Source: Candidatus Moranbacteria bacterium GW2011_GWE2_36_40 (lineage in GTDB: Bacteria; Patescibacteriota; Minisyncoccia; Moranbacterales; GWC2-37-73). Taken from it: a DNA stretch of 11,745 nucleotides. Position 1 is the first letter of the stretch, and each line of letters starts with the position of its first letter. This document shows, piece after piece, positions 1-7,369 of the stretch. The stretch spans positions 1-11,745 of the forward strand of contig LBRX01000030.1 in NCBI GenBank assembly GCA_000991645.1, given 5' to 3'. The translations under genes were made by a program, and so were the position numbers. The notes beneath the pieces are model-generated. The model ran no database searches. It had not been told where the DNA came from and saw nothing but the letters and a program-made list of their open reading frames with translations.

Positions 1-134
1 AGGTTTCATAGATGAGTGTTAAAATGTTATGTCAAAAGTTTGTACGACCTATGACTATATTTTAACACTAATCCGTGGTTAACTTAAGACCACTTAAATA
101 TCTGGCTTTTATTGGCCTATTTTTTATATTTATA
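1..134. other. Non-coding leader upstream of the export operon
   Basis: No convincing coding sequence is seen here. An open frame continues upstream from the permease gene to a GTG at 75, but its first 20 codons are not like the permease family, so I treat them as leader. Besides the 11-bp inverted repeat at 15-69, a short hairpin is possible with GTGGT (75-79) and ACCAC (89-93). AT-rich stretches around 117-134 could hold a -10 element, but no promoter can be assigned with confidence, and no Shine-Dalgarno sequence precedes the chosen start at 135. Confidence 0.45.
15..69. repeat. 11-bp perfect inverted repeat in the cluster leader
   Basis: The arms AGTGTTAAAAT (15-25) and ATTTTAACACT (59-69) are exact reverse complements separated by 33 nt. 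They lie in the non-coding leader before the export permease gene. No T-run follows the right arm, so it does not look like an intrinsic terminator. It could be a long-loop RNA stem, a protein-binding site or the remnant of a mobile element end. The arms are AT-rich, so chance is a real alternative. Confidence 0.4.
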
Positions 135-998
135 ATGAGTTTGAATACAGAAAAAGAAATTATTGTATACCAGCCTAATTCTCGTCAAAAAACCGGATTT
201 TTGAAGAGTCTTTTTTTGATGGCAAAAAACATCAAAAATTCTCGCGAGCTTATTTGGCAACTGTTTGTTAGAGATTTTTTGGCAGCATATAAGAAATCAT
301 TTCTTGGAATTGGATGGATAATACTTGCTCCTATTTTCGGAATTGTTTCTTGGGTTTTCATGAATTATGCTGGTGTGCTAAAGCCTGGAGATGTTGGAAT
401 TCCATATCCTGCATATATACTTCTCGGAACATCCTTCTGGGGACTTTTTATGGGATTCTATACCTCCGCTGCTGAAACATTGAATACTGGACAAGGATTT
501 ATTATGCAAGTGAAATATCCGCATGAAGCATTGCTTGCGAAGCAAATTTTACAGCAGTTAGCTAATTTCTTGGCAAGTTTTATTGTGATAATGCTAGTTT
601 TATTATCGTTTAAAGTTATTCCAAGTTGGCAAATTCTTATTTTGCCAATTCTTATTTTGCCAATGTTGTTTCTGGGTGCAGGAATAGGGCTTCTTGTTTC
701 TGTTATTGGTGTGGTTGCAAATGAAATTAGACGCATCATGGATATCGCACTTGGAACTTTGATTTTTTTTACCCCAATCATCTATAGTTCTGATTCCACA
801 GGAGGTATGATTGCTAAAATTATTAAGATAAATCCCCTGACTTATATAATAGGTGGAGTGCGCGATGCAATTACATACGGCAAAATTGAAAATCTTTCGT
901 ATTTTATTTGGTCAGGAATTGGATCATTTATTTTTTTCCTCTTCGCTTGGAGATTGTTTTATGTTTCGGAGGAGAAAGTAATCGAGAAGATGATATAA
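135..998 (+). CDS. wzm: Polysaccharide ABC exporter permease (Wzm-like)
   Basis: Integral membrane half of an ABC-2 type exporter that moves lipid-linked polysaccharide across the inner membrane, working with the ATPase encoded next. The 287-residue protein has a cytoplasmic N-terminus with the SRELIWQLFVRDF stretch (36-48) typical of this family, then about six hydrophobic segments near residues 57-77, 92-112, 142-160, 164-193, 203-218 and 256-275, and an INPLTYIIGGVRD segment (232-244) before the last helix. I chose the ATG at 135 because the recognisable family N-terminus (IIVYQPNSR) begins just after it; a GTG at 75 in the same frame would add 20 hydrophobic residues with no family resemblance. 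Neither start has a visible Shine-Dalgarno sequence. A 15-bp perfect tandem duplication (632-661) repeats the residues ILILP inside the fourth hydrophobic segment. The family call is firm; the exported glycan is unknown. Confidence 0.93.
   Translation: MSLNTEKEIIVYQPNSRQKTGFLKSLFLMAKNIKNSRELIWQLFVRDFLAAYKKSFLGIGWIILAPIFGIVSWVFMNYAGVLKPGDVGIPYPAYILLGTSFWGLFMGFYTSAAETLNTGQGFIMQVKYPHEALLAKQILQQLANFLASFIVIMLVLLSFKVIPSWQILILPILILPMLFLGAGIGLLVSVIGVVANEIRRIMDIALGTLIFFTPIIYSSDSTGGMIAKIIKINPLTYIIGGVRDAITYGKIENLSYFIWSGIGSFIFFLFAWRLFYVSEEKVIEKMI
632..661 (+). repeat. 15-bp tandem duplication inside wzm
   Basis: Two exact adjacent copies of AATTCTTATTTTGCC (632-646 and 647-661) encode a duplicated ILILP in a transmembrane segment of the permease. 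The unit is a multiple of three, so gain or loss of a copy keeps the frame. TTGGCAAA (626-633) is also complementary to TTTGCCAA in either copy (641-648 or 656-663), so a local hairpin could have promoted the slippage. Confidence 0.8.
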
Positions 999-1015
999 AT
1001 AGTAGTTTATAAAGT

Positions 1016-1030
1016 TCACAAAATTTGTGA
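1016..1030. promoter_or_regulatory. 15-bp dyad overlapping the wzt ribosome-binding site
   Basis: TCACAAAATTTGTGA is a perfect dyad with 7-bp arms around the central A at 1023, in the 46-nt gap between wzm and wzt. As RNA it can fold as TCACA/TGTGA with a 5-nt loop. Its right end shares GA with the Shine-Dalgarno-like GAGGT (1029-1033), which sits 11 nt before the wzt ATG. It could be an operator or a translation-modulating hairpin; the function is inferred from position only. Confidence 0.35.
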
Positions 1031-1044
1031 GGTAAATTATTGAA

Positions 1045-2313
1045 ATGCAAAAAGAAAATGTTAAAAATGAATTAGATTCTGATGTAGTCATTAAGGTTGA
1101 AGGACTACATAAGAAGTTTTGTCGAAATTTGAGACGAAGCATGTTCTATGGTTGCTTGGATGTGACAAGAGATATGTTCGGGATTTCACGTGATCGTGGC
1201 AAATTAAGAAGGGATGAATTTTTTGCCCTGGAAAATGTAAGCTTTGAAGTGAAAAAAGGTGAAGCGTTTGGAATTATTGGGCAAAATGGATCAGGAAAAA
1301 CAACACTTCTTCGAATTATTAATGGAATTTTTCCACCTGATAGAGGAAAAATTTCTGTTCGAGGAAGAATAGGTGCGCTTATTGCTGTTGGAGCAGGTTT
1401 TCATCCTCACATGACAGGGAGAGAAAATATTTATTTGAACGGAACAATTTTAGGAATGACCAAAAAAGAAATTAATGATAAATTTAGGGAAATAATTGAT
1501 TTTGCAGATATTGGAGAGTTTATTGATGCGCCTGTCTCAACATATTCATCTGGAATGACAGTTAGACTTGGTTTCGCAATTGCGATACATTCTAATTCTG
1601 AAATATTGTTAGCAGATGAAGTATTGGCAGTAGGAGATTTAAATTTTGCATTAAAATGCTATCGCAAGATAGCTGAGTATAGAGGAAAAGGTGGAGCAAT
1701 TATTTTGATTAGTCACAATATGCATATGATTAGACATTTGTGTCAAAAAGTGGTTTGGATTCAAAATGGCAAAATGATTAATACTGGCGATGTTTTAGAG
1801 ATGTGTAATAAATACGAAGAAGTTTCATTAAATAAGGATTATGAAGAAAATAATATAAGTGATAATGCTAAAATATTGAACTTCGATGATTCATTTAAAA
1901 TTTCAAGTGTTGATTTTCTTGATAGTAAGGATAGCAAAACTAATAAATTTATCTCTGGTGAACCATTGAAAATTAGAATTAATTTTCAATCGAAGAGAAG
2001 TATAAATAATCCAATTTTTAGTATTTCACTTTTAGATAGTGAAGGAAATATTATTTTTGAGAGTTATTCAAAAATTGGCGAAATTGGAAGTTTATTATCT
2101 GAAGGTACTGTCGAGTTTTTAACTGAAAAATTATCCATAAGGCCAAATATATACGATTGTTCTATAAGCTTAGCTGAGGGAGAGTTGCTTAATAAAATTG
2201 AATGGCATGAACGTGCATATAAAGTAGTTTTTGATAATAAAAATAATTTGGAAATTAATCAGGGTATAATTTTTCCATATCCACAATGGATACTGAAGAA
2301 TAAAATTAAATGA
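1045..2313 (+). CDS. wzt: Polysaccharide ABC exporter ATPase with C-terminal domain (Wzt-like)
   Basis: Cytoplasmic ATPase that powers glycan export with the permease encoded just upstream. In the 422-residue protein the nucleotide-binding domain covers about 15-255: Walker A GQNGSGKTT (79-87), the family-typical GAGFHPHMTGREN (116-128), a degenerate signature YSSGM (167-171), Walker B ILLADE (187-192) and the H-loop His224. The ELDSD...FFALENVSF N-terminal region with a long insert before Walker A matches polysaccharide and teichoic-acid exporters rather than uptake systems. Residues about 275-415 form a beta-rich extension in the position of the Wzt carbohydrate-binding domain, which in E. 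coli O8/O9a recognises the modified non-reducing end of the chain. I see the extension directly; its specificity is inferred. The gene has a GAGGT ribosome-binding site, and its stop overlaps the next start in ATGA. Confidence 0.95.
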   Translation: MQKENVKNELDSDVVIKVEGLHKKFCRNLRRSMFYGCLDVTRDMFGISRDRGKLRRDEFFALENVSFEVKKGEAFGIIGQNGSGKTTLLRIINGIFPPDRGKISVRGRIGALIAVGAGFHPHMTGRENIYLNGTILGMTKKEINDKFREIIDFADIGEFIDAPVSTYSSGMTVRLGFAIAIHSNSEILLADEVLAVGDLNFALKCYRKIAEYRGKGGAIILISHNMHMIRHLCQKVVWIQNGKMINTGDVLEMCNKYEEVSLNKDYEENNISDNAKILNFDDSFKISSVDFLDSKDSKTNKFISGEPLKIRINFQSKRSINNPIFSISLLDSEGNIIFESYSKIGEIGSLLSEGTVEFLTEKLSIRPNIYDCSISLAEGELLNKIEWHERAYKVVFDNKNNLEINQGIIFPYPQWILKNKIK

Positions 2314-2843
2314 AAAATTTTTTTAAAAAAAATGAAAAACAAGAAATAAAAAAAACATCTCCAGTAACTGAAGAGCTGTTGATTCCAGGAACTGTTTTAA
2401 TTGGGAATGCACATTTTTTAAAAATAGGGAAGAATGTTTCATTTGGAGGAAATGTTATTTTATATGCGAATGCTCCAATTGAAATTGGTGATCATACAAT
2501 GATAGCAATTAATGTAATCTTGCATACTTCAACGCATGATATAAATAAGCATCCAATGTGGGAAAACAGAGTAGATAAACCAATTAAAGTTGGTTCCCAT
2601 GTGTGGATTGGTGCCGCAGCTATTATTTTACCAGGTATAATAATAGAAGATTTTTCTGTGGTTGGCGCTGGGTGTATTGTGACTGCAAATGTGCCAATGG
2701 GTGCAATTGTTGCAGGAAATCCTGCCAGGATAATTGGATATAGAGATGATAAAATTTACAAAAATAGACAGAGTATATGCAACAGTGAGAAGGCTACTAT
2801 TGTAAATGGTGGACATATTGATAAATATTGTAAAATGAAGTAG
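2310..2843 (+). CDS. Hexapeptide-repeat acyltransferase (left-handed beta-helix, WcaF/NodL-like)
   Basis: Probable O-acetyltransferase or related acyltransferase acting on a sugar. The 177-residue protein shows the imperfect hexapeptide periodicity of the left-handed beta-helix fold from about 28 to 135 (for example IEIGDHTMIAIN and VGSHVWIGAAAIILPG), the loop with HTSTHD (72-77) that usually carries the catalytic His, and the closing GNPAR (136-140) of the acetyl-CoA-binding region. The first ~20 residues are Lys-rich and the last ~30 have no clear repeat. The ATG overlaps the wzt stop by 4 nt, so it is probably translationally coupled to the exporter. In this setting it likely acetylates a glycan residue. 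The acyl group and acceptor cannot be read from the sequence. Confidence 0.9.
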   Translation: MKNFFKKNEKQEIKKTSPVTEELLIPGTVLIGNAHFLKIGKNVSFGGNVILYANAPIEIGDHTMIAINVILHTSTHDINKHPMWENRVDKPIKVGSHVWIGAAAIILPGIIIEDFSVVGAGCIVTANVPMGAIVAGNPARIIGYRDDKIYKNRQSICNSEKATIVNGGHIDKYCKMK

Positions 2844-2844
2844 T

Positions 2845-3594
2845 ATGTTTTTCCCAGAAAAAATAAAATCCATAAAGGATGATGATAAAGTATTAGAAAT
2901 TGGTCCAGGGGGAACACCTTTCGAGAGAGCGGATGTTTTTCTTGATAGAAAATTTGATAATGAGTCTGAAGCTAAATTTCAAAGAGGTAATACGGAAAAA
3001 CTGAAAACCAGCAAACCAGTTTTTTTCTATGATGGAAAGGCATTTCCATTTAAGGACAAGGAATTTGACTATGTTATTTGTTCCCATGTAATTGAGCATG
3101 TTGAAGACGTGGAAAGCTTTTTAAATGAGATTGTGCGTGTTGCAAAAGCTGGCTATATTGAATTTCCAACAGTTTATTATGAATATTTATATAATTTCGA
3201 TCCTCATCTTAATTTTGTTTCACTGAAAAATGACACGATTTTTTGGATGCCTAAGTCGGAAACGAAAATAAATGATTTTAAGTCCATAAATAAGTTCTTT
3301 TTTGAAACCCTTAATAAATCATATGTAGATCTGGTTAATGATTTAAAAGAATATATGTTTCAAGGTTTTGAATGGAAGGAGGGGATAAAACATGAGAGAG
3401 TTGCTGAAATTAATGATTTAATATTTGAATATGAAATTGATAATATTGAAAAATCAAAAGAGCAATTAATTTTGGAATTGAATAATACAAAATCAGACTT
3501 GAATCAATTGCGATCTGAAATGGAAAGTCATAAGAAAACAATGTTGTGCAAAGTTCAGAGTGGCGTGGATTATCTTAAAAAAATAATTAAATGA
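2845..3594 (+). CDS. Class I SAM-dependent methyltransferase with C-terminal coiled coil
   Basis: Predicted methyltransferase of 249 residues. Motif I is VLEIGPGGTP (16-25), and the region around FDYVICSHVIEHVEDVESFL (74-93), followed by AGYIEFP (102-108), matches the post-motif segments of Methyltransf_11-type enzymes. A heptad-like, charged segment from about 198 to 232 (KSKEQLILELNNTKSDLNQL) suggests a short coiled coil after the catalytic domain. The start follows the previous stop by one nucleotide and the stop overlaps the next start (ATGA). No SD is seen. Because it sits next to a Wzt with a C-terminal domain, it is a candidate for making a chain-terminating methyl cap, or it may methylate a sugar in every repeat. 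The methyl acceptor is unknown. Confidence 0.85.
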   Translation: MFFPEKIKSIKDDDKVLEIGPGGTPFERADVFLDRKFDNESEAKFQRGNTEKLKTSKPVFFYDGKAFPFKDKEFDYVICSHVIEHVEDVESFLNEIVRVAKAGYIEFPTVYYEYLYNFDPHLNFVSLKNDTIFWMPKSETKINDFKSINKFFFETLNKSYVDLVNDLKEYMFQGFEWKEGIKHERVAEINDLIFEYEIDNIEKSKEQLILELNNTKSDLNQLRSEMESHKKTMLCKVQSGVDYLKKIIK

Positions 3595-4601
3595 AAACCT
3601 CACTTGTAACTGTTCTGATGCCTGTATATAATGGTGAAAAATATCTCTCAGAAGCAATCGAGAGTGTTTTAGCGCAAACATTTACTGACTTTGAGTTGCT
3701 TATTGTTAATGATGCTTCAACAGATAATAGTTTGTCTATAATTCAAAATTATAATGATGACAGGATTCGGGTTATTGATAATAAATTTGCAAAGGGAATT
3801 GCGGGAGCTTTGAATACTGGCATTGATGAAGCAAGGGGAGATTTAATTGCTAGAATGGATAGTGATGATATTTGCAATCCCGACAGACTTGAAATTCAAT
3901 TTGATTATTTGGAAAAAAATAAAAATGTCGATATTTGTGGATCATGGTTGAAGACGTTTGGTGAATTGGATGGAGTTGTTTGGAAACACCCACTTAATGA
4001 TGAAGATATAAAAATTCAAATGTTGTTTTCTTGTCCAATCGCACATCCCTCAGTTATTTTCAGGAAAAATAAACTGATTTTGCATAATTTAAAATATCTT
4101 AGTGAAAGAAATGGTGCAGAAGATTATGAATTATGGGTCAGGGCAAGCGCTTTTTTGAATTTTGCAAATATTCCTCAAGAACTGCTTAATTATAGAGTAT
4201 TAAAGAAATCATATGAATACACAAAAAGGCAAAATAGATTTTCTGAGGAAATTAGGATTCAACAATTAAAAAAAATTGTTGAAGCAGATATGCATAGGAA
4301 GTATATTGCATTGCATGAAAAAATTGTTCATTGGGAATTAGAATATAATCCTAAATTTATTGAGAGCTCTCAAAATTGGTTTAATTTAATAATAAAGGGA
4401 AATGCTTTGCATAAGATCTATCCGGTTTCGCGATTTAAAAACCGACTTCATGTTATGATGTATGATATTTGTTGGGCGATAATGAATGAAAAAAAATTAG
4501 GATTGAAAGATGTATTTTTTTTAAAGATCAACCTTTTAATAAAACTTAAAATAATTTATTTTTTTCTATTAAAGCGCGCTAGAGCGGCAATTACAATATG
4601 A
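3591..4601 (+). CDS. Family 2 glycosyltransferase (GT-A fold)
   Basis: Inverting sugar transferase that should add one sugar of the glycan at the cytoplasmic membrane face. The 336-residue protein opens with VTVLMPVYNGEKYLSEAIES (6-25), has the nucleotide-binding VNDASTD (39-45), the metal-binding MDSDD (89-93) and an AEDYELWVRA segment (176-185) that supplies the likely catalytic base. Residues about 205-336 are an alpha-helical tail ending in a hydrophobic, basic stretch (FFLKINLLIKLKIIYFFLLK region) that may attach it to the membrane. Both ends are ATGA overlaps with the neighbours. Donor and acceptor sugars cannot be predicted. Confidence 0.92.
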   Translation: MKTSLVTVLMPVYNGEKYLSEAIESVLAQTFTDFELLIVNDASTDNSLSIIQNYNDDRIRVIDNKFAKGIAGALNTGIDEARGDLIARMDSDDICNPDRLEIQFDYLEKNKNVDICGSWLKTFGELDGVVWKHPLNDEDIKIQMLFSCPIAHPSVIFRKNKLILHNLKYLSERNGAEDYELWVRASAFLNFANIPQELLNYRVLKKSYEYTKRQNRFSEEIRIQQLKKIVEADMHRKYIALHEKIVHWELEYNPKFIESSQNWFNLIIKGNALHKIYPVSRFKNRLHVMMYDICWAIMNEKKLGLKDVFFLKINLLIKLKIIYFFLLKRARAAITI

Positions 4602-5818
4602 AAATTCTATTTATAAATTATTGGGATAAAACAGGCGGAGCTGCAATTGCTGCTCATCGCCTTTATCGCGGTCTTTTAAATAGGGGCGTGAAGGTTGAAT
4701 ATCTTGTGCAACATAAAATTACTGATGATGAAAACGTACACTTAGTGTCACAGCCAGGATATATAAACAAGATTGTAAATAAATATTCCGAAAAAAAAAT
4801 AAACAAAGAAAAGTCAAAATTGGAAACCATGTTTCCATGGTCAATAAATTTAAACCAGAGTAATATAATCAGGGACATAAAAAAAATTAACCCAGATGTG
4901 GTGCATTTTCATTGGATAGGGCATAATTTAGTTAACATTGGATCATTTTTGAAAATAAATAAGCCAATAGTCTGGACACTGCACGATTCATGGGCGTTTA
5001 CCGGGGGATGTCACATACCTTATGATTGTAGGGGATATGAAAATGAGTGTGGAAGTTGTCCACAATTAAAAAGTGATAAAGTAAAAGATTTAAGCAGTAC
5101 AGTTTTAGAAGAAAAACAAAAGACCATTTCTCAAGTGAAAAACATTACAATAGTGTGTCCAAGCAAGTGGCTTACTGTATGCGCAAAGAAAAGTTCTGTA
5201 TTGAAAAGGAATACCATATATAATATACCAAACGGACTAAATATTAATGTGTTTAAAGAGTATGATAGTGGTAATAAAAAGAGATTTGGTTTTTCTAAAA
5301 ATAAAAAAATTGTATTATTTGGATCGGTGGGATCATTAATTGATGAAAATAAGGGGGCAGCATTGCTTCTAGAGGCAATAAGGCGCTTATTGTTGACGCG
5401 CAATGATATTGAATTGGCCATATTCGGATCAGAAAAAAGGAACATAGAAGTGGATTGCAATACGATATTTCTTGGTAATATAAATGATGAAGAAGAACTT
5501 TCTTCAATTTATTCTTGTGTGGATGTGTTTGTGGCACCATCAAAATCAGAGAATTTACCAAACACCGTATTGGAATCATTGGCATCAGGTACTCCAGTAG
5601 TTGCTTTTAATATTGGTGGTATTCCAGATATAATTACGCATAAATTTAATGGGTATCTTGCAAAACCATTTGATGTTAATGATTTATCTGATGGTATTGG
5701 ATGGGTTTTGGACAATAAAAAGCGCTTAGAAAGTAACACATCAAAATCCATTAAAGAAAAATTTGATATCGAAAATATTTCAGAGACATATATTAAACTT
5801 TATAATGAAATCATATGA
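4598..5818 (+). CDS. Family 4 glycosyltransferase (GT-B fold) with a Cys-rich motif
   Basis: Retaining glycosyltransferase of 406 residues. The N-terminal Rossmann half begins ILFINYWDKTGGAAIAAHRL (3-22), a GGA start typical of a GT4 subgroup found in exopolysaccharide loci. The VHFHWIGHN (102-110) and WTLHDSWAFTGGCH (126-139) motifs follow, then cysteines at 138, 144, 151 and 154 (C-x5-C-x6-C-x2-C). The C-terminal half holds the E-x7-E nucleotide-sugar motif with Glu318 and Glu326 (SENLPNTVLESLASGTPVV). The ATG overlaps the previous stop and the stop overlaps the next ATG. The four cysteines could bind a metal, but I recall this pattern as common in the subgroup rather than unique. The donor sugar is unknown. 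Confidence 0.93.
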   Translation: MKILFINYWDKTGGAAIAAHRLYRGLLNRGVKVEYLVQHKITDDENVHLVSQPGYINKIVNKYSEKKINKEKSKLETMFPWSINLNQSNIIRDIKKINPDVVHFHWIGHNLVNIGSFLKINKPIVWTLHDSWAFTGGCHIPYDCRGYENECGSCPQLKSDKVKDLSSTVLEEKQKTISQVKNITIVCPSKWLTVCAKKSSVLKRNTIYNIPNGLNINVFKEYDSGNKKRFGFSKNKKIVLFGSVGSLIDENKGAALLLEAIRRLLLTRNDIELAIFGSEKRNIEVDCNTIFLGNINDEEELSSIYSCVDVFVAPSKSENLPNTVLESLASGTPVVAFNIGGIPDIITHKFNGYLAKPFDVNDLSDGIGWVLDNKKRLESNTSKSIKEKFDIENISETYIKLYNEII

Positions 5819-6717
5819 AAAATCCTATAGTATCGGTTATTTTGGGGAGTTATAATAGATTGGGATTTCTTAAGATAACTGTGGAAAGTATAAGAAATGA
5901 ATTAAAGAATGAGCAGCATGAAATTGTTGTTGTTGATGGTGGATCAACTGACGGAACCTTGAGATGGTTAATGAAACAAAAAGATATTATATCCATAGTG
6001 CAACATAATAATGGATTTTGGCATGGAAAAAGAATAGAAAAAAAATCCTGGGGTTATTTTATGAATTTGGGTTTTAGGGTTGCAAAGAGTAAATATATTT
6101 GCATGGTTAGTGATGATTGTTTGATTGTTCCTGGTGCGATAAAAAATGGAATTGAATTTTTTGAAAATGAATTAAAGGTGAATGAAAAAATAGCTGCAGT
6201 GCCATTTTTTTGGAGAAATTGGCCAGAGGAAACCGAATATCGCGTCGGTGTTACTTTGGGTGAGAATATCTTTGTTAATCATGGATTATATCTTAAAAAA
6301 GCTTTAGAGAAAGTTGGCTATATAGATGAAGATAGTTTCTCATTTTATCACGCAGATGGAGATTTGTGTTTAAAACTATGGCATGCTGGTTTTAATTGTA
6401 AAGAGAGTCAAAATTCTTACATAGAGCATTACTCACATGCGAATTTAAAAGTTAGAAAATCAAACCTAAAACGACAAGAAGATGATAGAAATGCTTACAT
6501 GAAAAAATGGAATGGTGTATATGAAGAAAATAAGCAGCACTGGATTGAAAAGCAGTATGCTGATAAATCGAATATCGCGGATAAGTTTAAGTATGTCGAT
6601 TTGTTTCATTGGTATATAACAAGAAAAATTCAAAATCTCACATTTTATATTGTGGTTAATAAATTGCCCAAACCCGTGTATAATTTTTTGAGAAATATTT
6701 ATAATAAATTTAATTAA
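5815..6717 (+). CDS. Family 2 glycosyltransferase
   Basis: GT-A fold glycosyltransferase of 300 residues. It has the N-terminal strand PIVSVILGSYNRLGFLKITV (4-23), VVDGGSTDGT (39-48), and the metal-binding region MVSDDC (97-102). The later acceptor-side motif YHADGDLCLKLWHAGF (178-193) has Asp181/Asp183 in the place where many GT2 enzymes carry ED. The last ~80 residues are basic and aromatic with no recognised domain. The ATG is in a 4-nt overlap with the preceding GT4 gene and the next gene starts 8 nt after the stop. Its divergence from the two other GT2 proteins in the window suggests a different linkage, not a duplication. Confidence 0.9.
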   Translation: MKNPIVSVILGSYNRLGFLKITVESIRNELKNEQHEIVVVDGGSTDGTLRWLMKQKDIISIVQHNNGFWHGKRIEKKSWGYFMNLGFRVAKSKYICMVSDDCLIVPGAIKNGIEFFENELKVNEKIAAVPFFWRNWPEETEYRVGVTLGENIFVNHGLYLKKALEKVGYIDEDSFSFYHADGDLCLKLWHAGFNCKESQNSYIEHYSHANLKVRKSNLKRQEDDRNAYMKKWNGVYEENKQHWIEKQYADKSNIADKFKYVDLFHWYITRKIQNLTFYIVVNKLPKPVYNFLRNIYNKFN

Positions 6718-6725
6718 GAAATACA

Positions 6726-7367
6726 ATGAAAATTCACTTAGGTTGTGGAGAGCGTTATTTGGAAGGATACGAAAATATTGATTTTCCTTCGACAGAACAT
6801 ACTGTTCAAAAAACAAGTGTTGCGGATAAATATGCTGACATAGTAGAATTAAAATACGAAAAATCTTCCATCGATGAAATTAGACTTCATCATGTGTTTG
6901 AACATTTTGAGAGGGCTCAAGCTGCTGCCTTGGTTGCTGTTTGGAATAATTGGCTAAAGGATGGAGGAATTTTACATATTGAAGTCCCAGATTTTTTTAG
7001 GACTGCCATAGCTTGTATCTCCCCGTTTACAACACATCATAAAAGGATGGTTGGTATTCGTCACATATTTGGATCTCAGGAAGCAAAATGGGCAGTGCAT
7101 TTTGATGGGTATGATTCTTTTAGGTTAAAAAAAATGTTAAAAATTTTTGGCTTTGAAATTATTAAAATTAAAAAAAACTCCTGGAGGGGAACTTACAATA
7201 TTGAAATTATTGCGAGAAAGACAAATAAAAATTTTTCAAAAGAGGATTGTTTGAATGCGGGAAGAATTTATCTTAGACAGTTCTGTGTTGATCAGAGTGA
7301 AACAGAAAAAATTATGTTGGAATCTTGGATGAAAAATTTTAAATCTCAGTTGGATAAAAATTACTAA
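6726..7367 (+). CDS. SAM-dependent methyltransferase-like protein (COG4627-like)
   Basis: Small class I methyltransferase of 213 residues. It begins directly at motif I (KIHLGCGERYLEGYENIDF, 2-20), as usual for this compact family, with an acidic Asp19 for SAM binding. The middle segment IDEIRLHHVFEHFERAQAAA matches the post-motif block, and LKDGGILHIEVPDF follows the pattern of the family's RVLKPGGxLxIxVPDL. It is a frequent passenger of glycan clusters. The gap from the previous gene is 8 nt without a clear SD, and the next gene begins 2 nt after its stop. Whether it methylates a sugar, or acts on another cluster product, is not shown by the sequence. Confidence 0.85.
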   Translation: MKIHLGCGERYLEGYENIDFPSTEHTVQKTSVADKYADIVELKYEKSSIDEIRLHHVFEHFERAQAAALVAVWNNWLKDGGILHIEVPDFFRTAIACISPFTTHHKRMVGIRHIFGSQEAKWAVHFDGYDSFRLKKMLKIFGFEIIKIKKNSWRGTYNIEIIARKTNKNFSKEDCLNAGRIYLRQFCVDQSETEKIMLESWMKNFKSQLDKNY

Positions 7368-7369
7368 AA

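Noticed and set aside
75..134. Extended permease start at GTG 75
   Set aside because: It would add 20 residues with no family resemblance and has no ribosome-binding site; the family N-terminus starts right after the ATG at 135.
458..781. Minus-strand open frame of 107 residues in wzm
   Set aside because: It is the antisense shadow of a clear membrane protein gene, with no start signal or family likeness.
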